Assembly (NCBI GenBank): GCA_947455845.1
Contig: CANGQE010000070.1
Span: 1-7,124, forward strand
DNA: 7,124 nt
Source of the DNA: Rickettsiales bacterium
Lineage (GTDB): Bacteria; Pseudomonadota; Alphaproteobacteria; Rickettsiales; UBA1997
Direction: 5' to 3'
Shown here: piece by piece, positions 6,132-7,124 of the stretch
Position numbering within the stretch: the first letter of the stretch is position 1
Layout: each line of letters begins with the position of its first letter
Made by a program: the position numbers and the translations under genes
Notes under the pieces: model-generated
The model's database searches: none
Told to the model about the DNA's origin: nothing
What the model saw: the letters and a program-made list of their open reading frames with translations, nothing else

Positions 6132-7124
6132 AATTTTGATCTTGAAAAAATTCGTTTTTGTTAATTTTACTACACTCTTGGGCAATAACCTTTTGAATAA
6201 ATAGAGTTTGATTTAAAGTAGTCTCGCCTCTGCTTGTAGTGGCGCTGTAGAAATTCTTAATGCCAATTTTGTCGCTGCCGCTTCCGATACTAATCAACAA
6301 ATCAACTCCGATCCTCACAAAGGCTAGGGAAGTTTGGGTGATGCTGCTTCCGAAAACTATTTTGTCAGTGCCGCTGGTTTCTTCAATGGTATCTTGTCCG
6401 TCACCTAAGTTGAATTTGTAAATGTCATCTCCGGCCCCTCCCTTCAAATAATCACTTCCTTCATTGCCTTCGATGTAATCATTGCCCGATTCGGCATAAA
6501 TAAAATCTTCTCCCGATTCTCCCTTTAAAATATCAGAATTAACAGCTCCGTAGAGAGTTTCGCTTGCGTCAGTGCCGATGTTGAAGATGCCGTTGAAAGA
6601 GAAGTTGGGAATTGATACAGAGTTAATAATGCTGTTGAGCATGTCGTTAACTTTAGTGTCAAAACTTGTATTTGTTTCAGAAGTGAACTGATCTTTGTTC
6701 AACTGAAGAATCGTCTTCGAGTAATAGGCGTAATTCAAAAAACTGTTCCTATCCAAGCTAACAGAAAGGGATAAGATATTCGTAATCGCTTCGTCTAAAC
6801 TGGTGTTGATGCTGGTGGTATCTGTGCTGAAACTGTAAGAAGCATCGGGGAAAATTTCTTTGAAAGTTCCTTGAGTTAGAAATCTGGTTAAAAGCGTATT
6901 GTAAAATAAATCCCAAGAAGTTTGAGCCTGAGAAATTACCGCGTCATTGGGAACTCTAAAATCTAAGCCCGTGGCTTTCTCTAAAAAGGCAACTTTGCGG
7001 TGATCGATTTTAGTGCTAGTGCCGGATTCGTAAACTTGCGCAGAAGTAAAATCCTCAACCCCAGCCCATTGAAACAAGAACGTCTCAAACAATGAGTTAA
7101 TTTGATAAAAATTAGTTGGGCTTA
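6124..7124 (-). CDS. RTX calcium-binding protein, C-terminal part (T1), 5' end off window
   Basis: The frame is open to the right edge; 332 residues are visible (SPTNFYQINS then LFETFLFQWAGVEDF...). The TTG at 7092 is an ordinary Leu codon here, not a start. The visible part matches residues from about 533 of the 830-aa protein. It has the FQWAGVEDF and DHRKVAFLEK conserved region, then RTX nonapeptides (GESGEDFIY, AESGNDYIE, GNEGSDYLK, GGAGDDIYK), then an HCBP-related-like stretch (SGTDKIVFGSS ... DLLISIGSGSDKIGIKNFY). Unlike the 830-aa copy, this 31-residue segment is intact. The last 40 or so residues (TSRGETTLNQTLFIQKVIAQ to the end) are unlike the other copy and include one cysteine. They may carry the secretion signal, since RTX proteins are normally recognised at the C-terminus by type I exporters. 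The effector-specific N-terminus lies outside the window. The stop codon overlaps the start of the next gene. Confidence 0.88.
   Translation of the reverse strand, partial: SPTNFYQINSLFETFLFQWAGVEDFTSAQVYESGTSTKIDHRKVAFLEKATGLDFRVPNDAVISQAQTSWDLFYNTLLTRFLTQGTFKEIFPDASYSFSTDTTSINTSLDEAITNILSLSVSLDRNSFLNYAYYSKTILQLNKDQFTSETNTSFDTKVNDMLNSIINSVSIPNFSFNGIFNIGTDASETLYGAVNSDILKGESGEDFIYAESGNDYIEGNEGSDYLKGGAGDDIYKFNLGDGQDTIEETSGTDKIVFGSSITQTSLAFVRIGVDLLISIGSGSDKIGIKNFYSATTSRGETTLNQTLFIQKVIAQECSKINKNEFFQDQNYA
6241..7124 (-). repeat. Long direct repeat, copy A' (partner 2801-3606)
   Basis: This is the second copy of the RTX C-terminal module, in the gene cut by the right edge. Homology stops at about 6241, just after the codons for IKNFYSA, beyond which the two genes encode different C-terminal tails. 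Confidence 0.9.

Noticed and set aside
6132..6185. TTG-initiated 18-residue extension of I1
   Set aside because: It is a rare start codon inside the T1 coding end. The ATG at 6131 gives a typical short stop/start overlap and a sensible basic N-terminus before the membrane helix.
7090..7092. TTG as a start for T1
   Set aside because: The frame continues upstream to the window edge with sequence matching T2 (SPTNFYQINS), so the gene is merely cut by the window.

Overview
The window reads almost entirely on the minus strand, right to left. It holds part of a tandem array of RTX-type calcium-binding proteins separated by small membrane-anchored or exported proteins. Both edges cut through genes. 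No rRNA, tRNA, CRISPR array, phage gene or complete insertion sequence is visible. The DNA is AT-rich, and the RTX/EF-hand-like loops and a LysM domain point to a Gram-negative, probably proteobacterial, genome. The sequence does not fix the genus.

Layout in transcription order: (1) 7124-6124, the C-terminal part of an RTX protein (T1), its N-terminus beyond the right edge. (2) 6131-5184, a 315-aa single-pass membrane protein (I1) overlapping both neighbours. (3) 5200-2708, a complete 830-aa RTX protein (T2) with a hydrophobic N-terminal segment and a LysM domain. (4) 2632-2213, a 139-aa protein with an N-terminal signal or anchor (I2). (5) 2169-2026, a remnant of the N-terminus of another effector-like gene (T3 remnant), cut off by a palindromic repeat with a G7-TCAGGTC end. 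(6) 1953-1252, a 233-aa exported protein resembling DUF5625. (7) 1227-1, the first 409 residues of another RTX protein (T4), whose N-terminus looks like a permuted papain-like (NlpC/P60-type) cysteine hydrolase.

T1, T2 and T4 share a long, nearly identical module (EF-hand-like loops, a conserved helical region, RTX nonapeptides), while the N-terminal portions of T2 and T4 are unrelated. Each RTX gene whose 3' end is visible is followed by a different small protein with an N-terminal membrane segment or signal. The simplest reading, which is inference, is a polymorphic effector/immunity array. Its swappable part would be the N-terminus and its constant export or calcium-binding part the C-terminus, the reverse of the usual CDI/Rhs arrangement. 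The T3 remnant followed by the intact DUF5625-like gene would then be a dead effector with a surviving immunity gene. The overlaps between T1, I1 and T2 suggest one translationally coupled operon; its promoter and any type I secretion genes would lie outside the window.
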